DNA of 64,000 bases, taken from positions 62,001 through 126,000 of the forward strand of contig JABCZI010000003.1 of assembly GCA_013289765.1 (NCBI GenBank), given 5' to 3'. How positions within the stretch are numbered: position 1 is the first letter of the stretch; every line of letters starts with the position of its first letter. Below the pieces are notes generated by a model, which was not told where the DNA came from, searched no databases, and was given only the letters and a program-made list of their open reading frames with translations. The position numbers and the translations under genes were made by a program. Positions 36,331-45,500 of this stretch are shown here, one piece after another. Origin of the DNA: Acidobacteriota bacterium. GTDB lineage: Bacteria; Acidobacteriota; Terriglobia; Terriglobales; Acidobacteriaceae.

Positions 36331-38529
36331 ATGCCGCAGCTCACTCCACAATTCGACGTCATCCCGCTGTCGCAGGTGATTAACAAATACTTCGAGCTTT
36401 CCATCTATTTTCTTGTATTAATGGGTTTTGGAACGCTCGCCAGTACAGGAGTCCTCGACTGGCCCGCGATTCTCCTAGTCGGCACGGGATTGGCGGTTCG
36501 CGGCTACCTGTTGGCCGAACGCAGGCGGATCGTTTTTTCTGAACGCTGGACAACTCCTCTCACCATTGCATATTTCCTTTTTTATGCCGCCGATTATTTT
36601 CTGTTCTCTCGCAGCTTTTTAACGGCGACGGTCCACTTGGTGCTGTTTGCCGTGGTGGTGCGGACTTTTTCGCTGCGCCGCGATCGCGATTACACCACGC
36701 TGGCAATTCTTGCATTTCTCATGGTGCTGGCATCGGCCGTATTGACGGTCGACAGTGTGTTCTTGTTTTTCTTTGCGGCATTCACGCTGATGGCCGTCAT
36801 TACCTTCGTTCTAATGGAGATGAAGAGATCCAGCCGAACCGCGCGCTTTCAGGCACGACATTCGCGCGACGCTTATGAACATCGCCGCCTGGCTTTCTCG
36901 TTGGCCCGAATTACTCCGGCGCTGGTTTTGCTGATATTAGCGGGCGCAGCTGCAGTATTTTTTCTCCTGCCGCGCATGTCGGCGGGCTATCTGGGCGGTT
37001 ACTCGTTTGGCACCGATCTCTCCACCGGCTTCAGCGACCGAGTGCAGTTGGGCCGCATTGGGCAGATTCAACAATCGGACGCGTTGGTGATGCATATCCA
37101 GATTGATGGCGACCAACACGGTCAATATGCGCTCCACTGGCGCGGCGTCGCTCTATCCCATTTCGATGGCACAGATTGGTCGAATCCGCATCAGTCGTAC
37201 CCTCTGGCGCGGCAGGCCGACGGTGGATTCGCCATCCCCTTCTTCAGTCAGGGAACGGCGCAGCCCACACTAATGCAGGCGGCCGGGGCCAAACAGAGTC
37301 ACCTCATTCACTACCGGGTGCTGATGGAGCCGATCGGCACCAACGTATTTTTTCTAGCTCCGTGGGCCCGGCGGGTAACCGGCCAGTATCGCGCTCTGCA
37401 GATCGATGCGGGCGGTGCGGTTTCCGACGTCGATACCCAGCGACCCGTCAGCATTTACGAGGCAGACTCCGATATTTCCAGGCCATCTCCCAAACAGCTT
37501 CGCGACGCGGGAGACTCCCTTCCTCAGTTTGCTTCTTCGTACCTGCGGTTGCCTGAACTTGATCGGCGTATTCCACAACTGGCGGCGCAGATCGCGGCCT
37601 CCAGTTCCAATAACTACGACAAAGCGGCGGCGCTCGAAAGATATTTGCAATCCCACTACGTCTACACCCTGAAGTTGCCAGGCTTGCCCGTGGCCGATCC
37701 CTTGGCCAATTTTCTTTTCGAGCGCAAGCAGGGACACTGCGAATACTTCTCTTCTTCCATGGCGGTCATGCTGCGGACATTGCGCATTCCGTCCCGCGTG
37801 GTCAATGGTTTTCGCAGCGACGAGTTCAACGATCTCACCAGCAACTACGTCGTTCGGGCCAAGAATGCGCATTCCTGGGTGGAAGCTTATTTCCCCGGCT
37901 ACGGATGGATCACCTTCGATCCAACACCCGGCGGGGCGGTTGGGTCACCGCAAGGGTGGGGCCGGGCGATGCTGTATTTAGACGCCGCCGCGTCGTTTTG
38001 GCGGGAGTGGGTAGTCAGCTACGATTCGTCACATCAGTATGTTCTGGGCCAGTCGGTAGTCAGCGGCACGCGCGGGTCCTGGGAACGAGCCAGGATGTGG
38101 GGACGGGTTCGGTACGCGCGCCTGATGAGTCTGGCAAGAAAGAGCCAACGCGGTGTAGAGCATTCGCCGGGACGTTGGCTGGGGACAGGCATTGCGATCG
38201 TTCTCCTGTTGTTGGCGCTGGCCAACGCGGCGCGGATCGCGCGCTTCCTCCGTTTGAGACGGTTGCAGATACATCCTGAGCGCTCCCCGGATGAGGCGGC
38301 CGCGATGTGGTATGAACGCATGTCTCGCTATCTGGCGGGGCGCGGAGTGCGGAAATCCACAACCCAAACTGCGCAAGAATTTGTGCGGCTGATTGAAGAT
38401 GGGCGCTTGCGAACTCAAGTAGCGCGATTCACAGACGCATATGAATCCGCCCGGTTTGGAAATTCTCCAGACGACGCGCAACGACTACCGGAACTGTACG
38501 AAGAGGTTCAGGCGGCGACAAAAAGCTGA
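36331..38529 (+). CDS. TgpA-like membrane transglutaminase (DUF3488 + transglutaminase core + DUF4129)
   Basis: An N-terminal membrane bundle of six or seven spans (DUF3488) is followed by a periplasmic transglutaminase-like domain with the triad C470 (QGHCEYFSSSMAVMLR), H514 (NAHSWVEAYFPGYGW) and D530 (FDPTPGG). After one more membrane span (about 620-640) a cytosolic DUF4129-like tail ends the protein. In Pseudomonas TgpA is essential, though its substrate is uncertain. The frame is open from 36112, overlapping the SRP RNA; ATG 36331 (MPQLTPQFDVIPLSQVINKY) is the likely start. Such genes often follow a MoxR ATPase and DUF58 gene; neither is here. Confidence 0.88.
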   Translation: MPQLTPQFDVIPLSQVINKYFELSIYFLVLMGFGTLASTGVLDWPAILLVGTGLAVRGYLLAERRRIVFSERWTTPLTIAYFLFYAADYFLFSRSFLTATVHLVLFAVVVRTFSLRRDRDYTTLAILAFLMVLASAVLTVDSVFLFFFAAFTLMAVITFVLMEMKRSSRTARFQARHSRDAYEHRRLAFSLARITPALVLLILAGAAAVFFLLPRMSAGYLGGYSFGTDLSTGFSDRVQLGRIGQIQQSDALVMHIQIDGDQHGQYALHWRGVALSHFDGTDWSNPHQSYPLARQADGGFAIPFFSQGTAQPTLMQAAGAKQSHLIHYRVLMEPIGTNVFFLAPWARRVTGQYRALQIDAGGAVSDVDTQRPVSIYEADSDISRPSPKQLRDAGDSLPQFASSYLRLPELDRRIPQLAAQIAASSSNNYDKAAALERYLQSHYVYTLKLPGLPVADPLANFLFERKQGHCEYFSSSMAVMLRTLRIPSRVVNGFRSDEFNDLTSNYVVRAKNAHSWVEAYFPGYGWITFDPTPGGAVGSPQGWGRAMLYLDAAASFWREWVVSYDSSHQYVLGQSVVSGTRGSWERARMWGRVRYARLMSLARKSQRGVEHSPGRWLGTGIAIVLLLLALANAARIARFLRLRRLQIHPERSPDEAAAMWYERMSRYLAGRGVRKSTTQTAQEFVRLIEDGRLRTQVARFTDAYESARFGNSPDDAQRLPELYEEVQAATKS

Positions 38530-38551
38530 CGATGCTGCATCAGCAGTCCTA

Positions 38552-39193
38552 CTAGAAGTGCCACAGGACGCCGCCACCAACAAAAAAGTTGTGCTGGCGG
38601 GTTTTGCCGGTATCGGCCAGCGGAAAATTAGGAGTACCAGACCAGAAGTCGCGAACCTGCCCGCGAATGCTGAAACGATGCCACACTCTGACATCCAGAC
38701 CGATGCCACCCTGCAGCACTCCCGTCGTGGAGGAACCCCCCGGATTCGTCCCGCCGAAGATGAGAGTCTTATCTTCGCTGAAATGTCCAAAGCCTCCGCC
38801 CAGGCTCACCCATGGGGAAACCGCGGTCGCAGGAAATAAATTGAGGCGAGCTGACGGAGTGACGAATATCTGTCTGTAGCCTGTAGGGACAACATCGCCG
38901 CCGGAGCCGATGTCCTGGTCAAGATTAAAAACGACCGGCACTTCCGCCGCAACTGAGAAGACAGGGGTAACCAGCAAGGTGCGGGCGTAATTAATTTCGA
39001 AGCTAAGCCCTTTGCCGGAGCGAATAAATGGATTGAGGGCCGGAGCGTTTAGACCGTGAAGGCCTTGATCACTGATAAAGGTCCGCCCCAGAATCCCCGT
39101 CAATTCATTTTTCTCTTCCTGGGCCGCGGCGGTGCTGCCCAGTACGAACATCATCACTGCCAGGATTGCGACTGCGGCCGGTTTCCCAGACAT
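38552..39193 (-). CDS. Small outer-membrane beta-barrel protein (copy B)
   Basis: Signal peptide of about 24 residues ending TAAAQ, then strands with alternating pattern and a terminal aromatic (VLWHF). It is a paralogue of the protein at 7232-7861: shared stretches include ELTGILGRTFISDQ, SFEINYARTLL, FVTPSARLNLFP, AVSPWVSLGGGFGHF and RDFWSG. Stands alone, convergent with the transglutaminase gene. Function unknown; an OmpW/OmpA-like barrel is the nearest general type. Confidence 0.75.
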   Translation of the reverse strand: MSGKPAAVAILAVMMFVLGSTAAAQEEKNELTGILGRTFISDQGLHGLNAPALNPFIRSGKGLSFEINYARTLLVTPVFSVAAEVPVVFNLDQDIGSGGDVVPTGYRQIFVTPSARLNLFPATAVSPWVSLGGGFGHFSEDKTLIFGGTNPGGSSTTGVLQGGIGLDVRVWHRFSIRGQVRDFWSGTPNFPLADTGKTRQHNFFVGGGVLWHF

Positions 39194-39389
39194 TTCCCCT
39201 CCAGAATGCGGGATAACTGCTTGATCGGTAACGACTAGCCTAGCATGAAGCGTAGAGTTTTAATCCACAGATTACTTCGTTTCCTCTGGCTGGGCTTCGC
39301 CACAATGTGCTCCGCCGTGAAAGTTTCGCCCTGCGGCGTTCCGCGATATGCGGGGCATTTGCCGGAAAATGTTAAAATGATGAGATTGC

Positions 39390-40916
39390 ATGTCCTCTAA
39401 GAACCTCACTATCTTACCTCCGGACGAAAAGATTGAACTCGTGTTGGAAGGCCCGACCCTCGCCGTGCGGCCGCAAAAAGTCGGGTTCGTCAGCTTGGGA
39501 TGCCCAAAAAACCTTGTCGACAGCGAGGTAATGATGGGCCTGCTCGCCCGCGCCGGCGCGGAACTTTCACCACGCGCCGAGGATGCCGACGTTATTGTCG
39601 TCAACACCTGTTCGTTTATCGAGAGTGCGCAGCAGGAATCGGTCAATGCGATTCTTGAGATGGCTCGCCACAAGACCTCGGGGAAAGCACAAAAACTGAT
39701 TGTCGCGGGTTGTCTGGTCGAAAGATTTCGCGATGAAATCCTGAAACGCATTCCTGAAGTGGATGCGGTGGTTGGAACCGGAGAGTTAGAGAATATTCTG
39801 GCGGCAACTGGCCTTGCGCCGTCGCGCTCGACTGCGTCGAACAAGATTTCCCCCTTCGTAGTGCTGAACTCTGTCCTGAACTCTCGACCCGAGGGCGATG
39901 CGCGAGCATCTCAGGGACGATTTTCACGCGAGCGCTGGGACGGCGCCATCGCTGACCTGCCAAATTATTTGTATGACGAAGACACCCCCCGACTTCTGGC
40001 CACTCCGAAATCTACCGCCTACATCAAGATTGCGGAAGGCTGCGATCATCCCTGCACGTTCTGCATTATTCCGCAGCTGCGCGGGAAATTTCGCTCCCGG
40101 CGTTTTGAGTCGGTAATCGCCGAAGCCGAGCGCCTGGCCCAGGCGGGCGTGCGAGAGGTCACTCTCATCGGGCAGGACACCACTTGCTACGGAGAAGATT
40201 TCGGACTGAAAGATGGCCTGGCGCTGCTGCTCGAAAAACTTGCGCAGATCGAAGACTTGCGCTGGATCAGGTTCCTGTACGCGTATCCCAACAAGATTAC
40301 CGGCAAGCTTCTGGAAGCGATCGGGACGCAGGAAAAAATCTGTTCGTACATGGATGTGCCGTTACAGCATGCCTCCGCATCCGTTTTGAAACGCATGAAG
40401 CGCGGCGGCGGCTCCGACGTGTTTCTGCGATCCATCGCAAAGATGCGCCGCGCAATTCCCGGCGTCACCTTGCGCACATCGTTCATTGTCGGCTTCCCTG
40501 GAGAAACCGAGACGGAATTTGAAGAGCTCTGCGATTTCGTGCGGGAGGCGCAATTCGATTGGATGGGAACTTTCTCCTACTCGGACCAGGACGGCGCTGA
40601 CGCCTACGGATTGGACAAAAAACTTTCCCCCGGTGAAATCGAGCGGCGGCGCAAACATCTGATGGGAATCCAGCGGAAGATCAGCAAGAAGAAAAAGAAA
40701 GCGCTGGTGGGACAACAGTTCGACCTGCTGCTCGAGGGAACGTCGGAAGAGACCGATCTCTTGATGGAAGGCCGCACCGCGATGCACGCGCCAGAAATCG
40801 ACGGAAAAGTTTTCGTCAACGATGTGCCCGATGATGAAGAACTTCACCCGGGCGAGTTTTATCGTTGCCAGATCACCGAGGCGCACGACTACGACCTGGT
40901 TGCTAAGATAATTTAG
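39390..40916 (+). CDS. rimO: Ribosomal protein S12 methylthiotransferase
   Basis: Radical-SAM enzyme that methylthiolates the conserved aspartate of ribosomal protein S12. The N-terminal UPF0004 domain supplies cluster cysteines C38 (SLGCPKN), C74 (NTCSF) and C108 (AGCLVER); the radical SAM triad is C218-C222-C225 in CDHPCTFC. The C-terminus ends in a TRAM domain. RimO-type features are IGQDTTCYG and QHASASVLKRMKR. An insertion of about 35 residues between the domains (from SRSTASNKI) makes it longer than usual. First gene of a long co-directional run. Confidence 0.94.
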   Translation: MSSKNLTILPPDEKIELVLEGPTLAVRPQKVGFVSLGCPKNLVDSEVMMGLLARAGAELSPRAEDADVIVVNTCSFIESAQQESVNAILEMARHKTSGKAQKLIVAGCLVERFRDEILKRIPEVDAVVGTGELENILAATGLAPSRSTASNKISPFVVLNSVLNSRPEGDARASQGRFSRERWDGAIADLPNYLYDEDTPRLLATPKSTAYIKIAEGCDHPCTFCIIPQLRGKFRSRRFESVIAEAERLAQAGVREVTLIGQDTTCYGEDFGLKDGLALLLEKLAQIEDLRWIRFLYAYPNKITGKLLEAIGTQEKICSYMDVPLQHASASVLKRMKRGGGSDVFLRSIAKMRRAIPGVTLRTSFIVGFPGETETEFEELCDFVREAQFDWMGTFSYSDQDGADAYGLDKKLSPGEIERRRKHLMGIQRKISKKKKKALVGQQFDLLLEGTSEETDLLMEGRTAMHAPEIDGKVFVNDVPDDEELHPGEFYRCQITEAHDYDLVAKII

Positions 40917-40973
40917 CAACTTGCTCGCCGCAAATCTTGTTGTTTCGCGGCGAGAACCTGGAATACTCCGAAC

Positions 40974-41186
40974 ATGCCACGCCAACGAACCCTCAAACTT
41001 CGCTGCCCGATCTGCAAGAAAGCCGTAAAGAGCGGAGACCCCGAGTTTCCCTTCTGCAGCGACCGCTGCCGAACCATCGATCTCGGCAAGTGGGCCAGCG
41101 GCGCTTACGTCATCCCGTCGCAGGACGCTGATCCCGAAGAGCAGATCCGAGAGACCACCCCAGAAGATTCGGACGAAGATTCGTGA
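40974..41186 (+). CDS. yacG: DNA gyrase inhibitor YacG-type zinc protein
   Basis: Seventy-residue zinc-finger protein. The four ligands are in CPICKK and FCSDRCRTIDLGKWASGAY, the full YacG signature; an acidic tail follows. In E. coli YacG binds GyrB and inhibits gyrase. Its stop overlaps the GTG start of pgpA. Confidence 0.93.
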   Translation: MPRQRTLKLRCPICKKAVKSGDPEFPFCSDRCRTIDLGKWASGAYVIPSQDADPEEQIRETTPEDSDEDS

Positions 41187-41776
41187 CAGATTCTTGGAAG
41201 ATAGGCGAGAGGCTGGGAGACGGCGCGGAAGCCGGCCGTAGCGCCGGCGTGCCGCCGGCTGTCCCTTCGGCAAGCTCAGGGCAGGCTGCGGGGGCGTCCA
41301 GCCGAACACCGCTCTGGGCAACGTTAATCGCTACCTTCTTCGGCATCGGACGGTTGCGTCCCGGCCCAGGAACGTGGGCATCGGCGGCCACCATGCTGTT
41401 GTGGGCGCTGCTAGCCTTGAACCTTGCGCCTTCATTGCGGATGCCGGTTGCGGTGGGACTGGCGGTGCTGGTCACGCTGATCGGTATTCCCGCAGCTACC
41501 CAAGTCGCGCGCGGCTCCAGAATCAAGGATCCGCAATTCGTAGTGATCGATGAGGTCGCCGGGCAACTGGTGGCTCTGATCGCGGTGCCGCTTGCGTGGA
41601 AAGCTTTTCTCGCGGGCTTTATACTTTTTCGTTTCTTCGATATCTTAAAACCGCCGCCAGTGCGACAATTAGAGGCGATTCCGGAAGGAACTGGAATCGT
41701 GCTGGACGATGTTGCCGCCGGCCTTTACGCGCTGGCAGTTATGCATCTCTTTCTGCACTTTGGTCTTCTAAGATAG
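41183..41776 (+). CDS. pgpA: Phosphatidylglycerophosphatase A
   Basis: Membrane phosphatase that converts phosphatidylglycerol phosphate to phosphatidylglycerol. The family core begins at about residue 45: ATFFGIGRLRPGPGTWASAA, then the catalytic DPQFVVIDEVAGQLVAL and FFDILKPPPVRQLEAIPEGT with DDVAAGLYA. Starts at GTG 41183 within the yacG stop. The first 43 residues (EAGRSAGVPPAVPSASSGQA etc.) are not part of the family and are coded by repeat DNA; a start inside this stretch is possible, but none with a good ribosome site was seen. Confidence 0.9.
   Translation: MTDSWKIGERLGDGAEAGRSAGVPPAVPSASSGQAAGASSRTPLWATLIATFFGIGRLRPGPGTWASAATMLLWALLALNLAPSLRMPVAVGLAVLVTLIGIPAATQVARGSRIKDPQFVVIDEVAGQLVALIAVPLAWKAFLAGFILFRFFDILKPPPVRQLEAIPEGTGIVLDDVAAGLYALAVMHLFLHFGLLR
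41263..41286. repeat. Dispersed CCCTTCGGCAAGCTCAGGG-type repeat inside pgpA
   Basis: The stretch CCCTTCGGCAAGCTCAGGG with following CAGGC is a copy of a short, partly palindromic repeat found in many bacterial genomes, often recognised in translation as SSGQA on one strand and ALSLPKG on the other. Both readings occur here. It sits in frame in the 5' part of pgpA, beside a GCCGGCGTGCCGCCGGC stretch (41242-41258) that also looks repetitive. Confidence 0.7.
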
Positions 41777-41792
41777 TGCGAGTGTTTTCCTC

Positions 41793-42851
41793 ATGGGATT
41801 TTCCGACCGCATTCTGGGCAAGAAAAACGCAAACGGTGGCCCGCACATCGAATCCGTGTCGCCAGTGCTGGCACTGGCTGGCGGCGAAATTCGCATCGCA
41901 GGATCGGGATTGCGTTCGCAGCAATGGCAACGCCCGCGAGTACAGTTTGGCGAGGTTGAGGGCGGCGTGGTGGTCAGTTCTGATTCGTTTCTCGTCGCTC
42001 GCGTCCCGGAAGGAGCCACCTCCGGCCCGGTCGTTGTTGCCGCTGATGGACACGTCAGCAATGCGCATAGCGTGAAGGTTGCTGTTCCGATCGCTGAAAA
42101 CCTGCATCCGGTAACCAATCCCGCGCTCGACGCTCAAGGCAATATCTACGCCACTTTCTCGGGTTCACGCGGCCAAAAGGTTCCCGTCGCCATTTTTAAG
42201 ATCGATACCAATTACACCGTCAAGCCGTTTGTCGCGGAGATGATGAACGCAACCTCGATGGCTTTCGATCGCCAGGGTCAGATGTATGTTTCATCGCGCC
42301 ACGATGGCGCGGTGTATCGCGTCGCGCCCAATGGAACCATGACCACCTATGCCGAGGGAATGGGAATCGCCACCGGAATCGCGTTTGACCGGAACCAAAA
42401 TCTTTACGTCGGCGACCGCAGCGGCACCATCTTCAAGATTGGCCGCGACCAGCAGGTCTTTGTCTTCGCCACTTTGGAGCCCAGCGTTTCTGCTTATCAC
42501 CTGGCCTTCGGCCCGCAAGGCGATTTATTTGTGACCGGGCCTACCACGTCGAGCTTCGACGGGGTGCATCGCATCGATCCGCAAGGGACCGTGCACAAGT
42601 TTTTCCGGGGCCTGGGACGTCCGCAAGGCCTGGCGTTCGACTCGCTCGGCAATCTCTACGTGGCGGCTTCCCTCTCCGGCAGACGTGGCATCGTGAAGAT
42701 CACGCCCGAAGGCGATGCCAGCCTTGAGGTCGCGGGTCACGGTCTGGTTGGTCTGGCTTTTGCTCCTGGACGAAGCGTAATCCTGGCCTCCACCGACGCG
42801 ATCCATCACCTTGCTTGGAATATTCCGGGGATGCCGTTACTGCCAGAATAG
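41793..42851 (+). CDS. IPT/TIG domain plus NHL-like beta-propeller protein
   Basis: No signal peptide. Residues about 17-100 form an IPT/TIG Ig-like fold (PHIESVSPVLALAGGEIRIA, then VQFG and VVVAADGHVSNAHSV). The rest holds repeated blades such as TSMAFDRQGQMYVSSRHDG, TGIAFDRNQNLYVGDRSG, HLAFGPQGDLFVTGP and QGLAFDSLGNLYVAASL, typical of NHL/SMP-30-type six-bladed propellers. Likely a binding protein or lactonase-like hydrolase; no substrate evident. It lies 16 bases after pgpA in the housekeeping run. Confidence 0.82.
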   Translation: MGFSDRILGKKNANGGPHIESVSPVLALAGGEIRIAGSGLRSQQWQRPRVQFGEVEGGVVVSSDSFLVARVPEGATSGPVVVAADGHVSNAHSVKVAVPIAENLHPVTNPALDAQGNIYATFSGSRGQKVPVAIFKIDTNYTVKPFVAEMMNATSMAFDRQGQMYVSSRHDGAVYRVAPNGTMTTYAEGMGIATGIAFDRNQNLYVGDRSGTIFKIGRDQQVFVFATLEPSVSAYHLAFGPQGDLFVTGPTTSSFDGVHRIDPQGTVHKFFRGLGRPQGLAFDSLGNLYVAASLSGRRGIVKITPEGDASLEVAGHGLVGLAFAPGRSVILASTDAIHHLAWNIPGMPLLPE

Positions 42852-42928
42852 CCGCCATCCGTTTCTCAATGGCGCTTCCGCCGCTGCCGATCCGCGCCTT
42901 GTGTAGTTTTTCATTTACACTTCTACCC

Positions 42929-44173
42929 GTGAACGCTGAGATCATCGCGGTCGGCTCCGAATTGCTCACTCCCTTCCGCACGGATACCAATTCTCTTTTT
43001 CTCACCGAGCAGATGAACCAACTGGGCGCTGAAATAGTTTTCAAAAGCGTGGTGGGAGACGATCTCAAGCGCCTGGTTGCAGCCGCGCAGCACGCACTGT
43101 TTCGTTCGGAGATCGTGATCTTCACTGGCGGCCTGGGCCCCACCGAAGACGACCTTACGCGCGAGGCTGTCGCCGAGGCGTTGGGAGTGCCGTTGCGACG
43201 CGATGAAACCGTTCTCGCTGCCATCGAGCAGCGTTTCGCTTCTCGTGGCTGGAAAATGTCGCCGAATAATTCGAAGCAGGCTGACGTTTTGGAGGGCGCG
43301 GTGGTGCTCCCCAATCCCAATGGCACCGCGCCGGGACAATGGCTAAGTGGCAAGTTCGACGAGCGGGAGCGCATCGTAATCCTCCTGCCCGGGCCTCCCC
43401 ACGAGTTGAAGCCTTTGTTTAAGACAGAATGCCGCGAGCGCCTGCGGGCCAAGTTGCCTCCAGCTTTTCTGGCCACTCGGGTTTTGAAAGTTGCAATGCT
43501 CGGCGAATCTCTTGTAGATGCGCGCGTAGCGCCGATCTACAAGCGTTATACCGAAGTGCAGACCACCATCCTGGCGGGAGCGGGGGAAATCCAACTTCAT
43601 TTCAGATCGCGCGCCCCAACCATGGATGCGGCGCAAGCTCGTGTGGATGAAGCGGCGGACGCGGTCGAGGAAGAACTTGACGACGCGGTGTACTCGCGAA
43701 ATGGCGAGTCGCTTGAACAAATCGTCGGCTACTGGCTCCAGATGCGCAACGCCACGCTCGCAGTAGCGGAATCGTGCACCGGCGGATTGCTCGGAGAGCG
43801 AATCACGTCGGTCGGCGGCAGTTCGCGTTATTTCGCCGGCGGCGCAATCGTCTATTCGAATGCGGTCAAGACCGAACTCGCCGGCGTGCCCGCCGATATG
43901 ATTGAGCGCCACGGCGCGGTGAGCCGCGAGGTCGCGGCTGCCTTGGCGGAAGGCATCCGGTATCGTTGCGAAACAACGTTCGGAGTCGGCATTACCGGCG
44001 TCGCCGGCCCCACCGGAGGAACGCCTGAAAAACCCGTCGGCTTAGTGTTTCATGCCTTGGCCAGCGATACCGGGACAGACGTAATCGAACGAACTTTTCC
44101 CGGAGATCGCAAGCGCATCCGCTGGTTCGCCACCACTCTGGCGCTGGATATGGTGCGCAAAAAGTTGATGTGA
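42929..44173 (+). CDS. cinA: CinA-family protein (nicotinamide-nucleotide amidase / ADP-ribose pyrophosphatase-like)
   Basis: Two-domain protein. The N-terminal MoCF/COG1058 domain has NAEIIAVGSELLTPFRTDTN, GGLGPTEDDLTREAVAEALG and LLPGPPHELKPLF; the C-terminal CinA/PncC domain has LAVAESCTGGLLGERITSVG, GGAIVYSNAVKTELAGV and GITGVAGPTGGTPEKPVG. GTG 42929 matches the family start; upstream codons to 42815 overlap the preceding gene and are not family-like. Role: salvage of NMN and competence-associated functions. Confidence 0.93.
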   Translation: MNAEIIAVGSELLTPFRTDTNSLFLTEQMNQLGAEIVFKSVVGDDLKRLVAAAQHALFRSEIVIFTGGLGPTEDDLTREAVAEALGVPLRRDETVLAAIEQRFASRGWKMSPNNSKQADVLEGAVVLPNPNGTAPGQWLSGKFDERERIVILLPGPPHELKPLFKTECRERLRAKLPPAFLATRVLKVAMLGESLVDARVAPIYKRYTEVQTTILAGAGEIQLHFRSRAPTMDAAQARVDEAADAVEEELDDAVYSRNGESLEQIVGYWLQMRNATLAVAESCTGGLLGERITSVGGSSRYFAGGAIVYSNAVKTELAGVPADMIERHGAVSREVAAALAEGIRYRCETTFGVGITGVAGPTGGTPEKPVGLVFHALASDTGTDVIERTFPGDRKRIRWFATTLALDMVRKKLM

Positions 44174-44276
44174 ACCGGCTCTTTGCTCTGTGCTTTCAGT
44201 GCCCGCGATTGCGTCTGGTGAAAATAAGAATACGAGTTTCAACTAACGGCTAAGAGCTAACACCTAAAAGCCTTCT

Positions 44277-44858
44277 ATGCGCCTGTTTATTGCTCTCGAG
44301 ATCGACGAAGCCATCCGCACTCGCATCGCCCGCTTTCTCGACGGCGTCCGCGGGTTTGCGCCCGATGCGCGCTGGGTACGGCCCGAATCGCTGCACATCA
44401 CGCTGAAGTTTATCGGCGAACAACCCGAAGAGAACGTGGAGAACATTACGCGAGCGCTCGAAACGATCACAGCCGACCACTTCGAGATAAATGTTCGCGG
44501 CTACGGATTTTTTCCGGGAGCGCGTATGCCGCGAGTTTTCTGGATTGGAATTGAAGCGAGTGCGGAGCTGACTTCTCTGGCCGCGACGGTGGACGAGAAG
44601 TCGTCGGGGCTCGGCATTCCGAGAGAAGAGCACGCCTTCAGTCCGCATCTCACCCTCGCGCGGGGCGGGGCGGGTTCGCCTCGCAAGCAAAAGAGTGACA
44701 GACCGAACCGCAGCTTCCAGCACTTGCAGGAAAAACTGGCGGCCTTGCCCGCACCGGAGTTTGGTACCATGACGGCCCGAGAGTTTTTCTTGTACCGGAG
44801 CCAGCTTTCGCCAAGCGGCTCGAAGTACACGAAGCTGGCGGGATTCGTACTGCACTAA
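44277..44858 (+). CDS. thpR: RNA 2',3'-cyclic phosphodiesterase (2H phosphoesterase)
   Basis: Two-H phosphoesterase of the LigT/ThpR family. Both catalytic HxTx motifs are present, ESLHITLKFIG and SPHLTLAR, and the MRLFIALEI start is typical. In between lies the ARMPRVFWIGI strand. Acts on 2',3'-cyclic ends of RNA. It sits in a run between cinA and plsY. Confidence 0.93.
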   Translation: MRLFIALEIDEAIRTRIARFLDGVRGFAPDARWVRPESLHITLKFIGEQPEENVENITRALETITADHFEINVRGYGFFPGARMPRVFWIGIEASAELTSLAATVDEKSSGLGIPREEHAFSPHLTLARGGAGSPRKQKSDRPNRSFQHLQEKLAALPAPEFGTMTAREFFLYRSQLSPSGSKYTKLAGFVLH

Positions 44859-44876
44859 CCTTCAGCTTATTTTTCC

Positions 44877-45500
44877 ATGCGCACGTTGTTCATCATCGCC
44901 GCCTTGAGTTACCTGCTGGGATCGATTCCCTTTGGATTTCTCCTGGTGCGCACCTTCCGTGGCGAAGACGTGCGCCAAAGCGGCAGTGGAAATATCGGCG
45001 CCACAAATGTCTCGCGCAAATCGCCGTTGCTGGGAGCACTCACGCTGGTGCTGGACGCGTTGAAAGGATCGGCCGCGGTAGGCCTCGCATATGTTCTCTC
45101 AGGCCGAATGGCAGGCGGGACCATGCCCTATCAAGCCATGTCACTCGCAGCGCTGTTCGCCGTTCTTGGCCACATCTTTCCAGTTTGGTTGAAGTTTCGC
45201 GGCGGCAAGGGAGTTGCCACAGGCTTGGGCTCGTTCATCGTAATCACTCCTAAAGCAGTCCTGCTGGCAGCGGGAATTTTTCTCGCCGTCGTAGTGGTCT
45301 TCCGCTACGTGTCGCTGGGATCGGTGATCGCGGTCGCCTCACTGCCTCTGCTGGCTTACGCAATGAACGCCTACGGGAATACGACAACGGCGTTGGCTCT
45401 GATCGCCCTCGCTTGTCTGCTGATCATCGCTCGTCATCACGAAAACATCCGCCGCCTGCTCGCTGGTACGGAAAGCCGCATAGGAGCAAAGCACGCATGA
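44877..45500 (+). CDS. plsY: Acyl-phosphate glycerol-3-phosphate acyltransferase
   Basis: Membrane enzyme making lysophosphatidic acid from acyl phosphate. Three conserved loops are visible: SYLLGSIPFGFLL with VRQSGSGNIGATNVSR, the HIFPVWLKFRGGKGVATGLG segment, and RHHENIRRLLAGTESRIG at the end. It overlaps gpsA by four bases (ATGA); the two enzymes provide and use glycerol-3-phosphate in succession. Confidence 0.95.
   Translation: MRTLFIIAALSYLLGSIPFGFLLVRTFRGEDVRQSGSGNIGATNVSRKSPLLGALTLVLDALKGSAAVGLAYVLSGRMAGGTMPYQAMSLAALFAVLGHIFPVWLKFRGGKGVATGLGSFIVITPKAVLLAAGIFLAVVVVFRYVSLGSVIAVASLPLLAYAMNAYGNTTTALALIALACLLIIARHHENIRRLLAGTESRIGAKHA

Noticed and set aside
40362-41321. Long minus-strand open frame over rimO/yacG/pgpA
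   Set aside because: It is antisense to three well-supported genes, has no family-like sequence, and its N-terminus (ALSLPKG) is the known artefact of the dispersed repeat.
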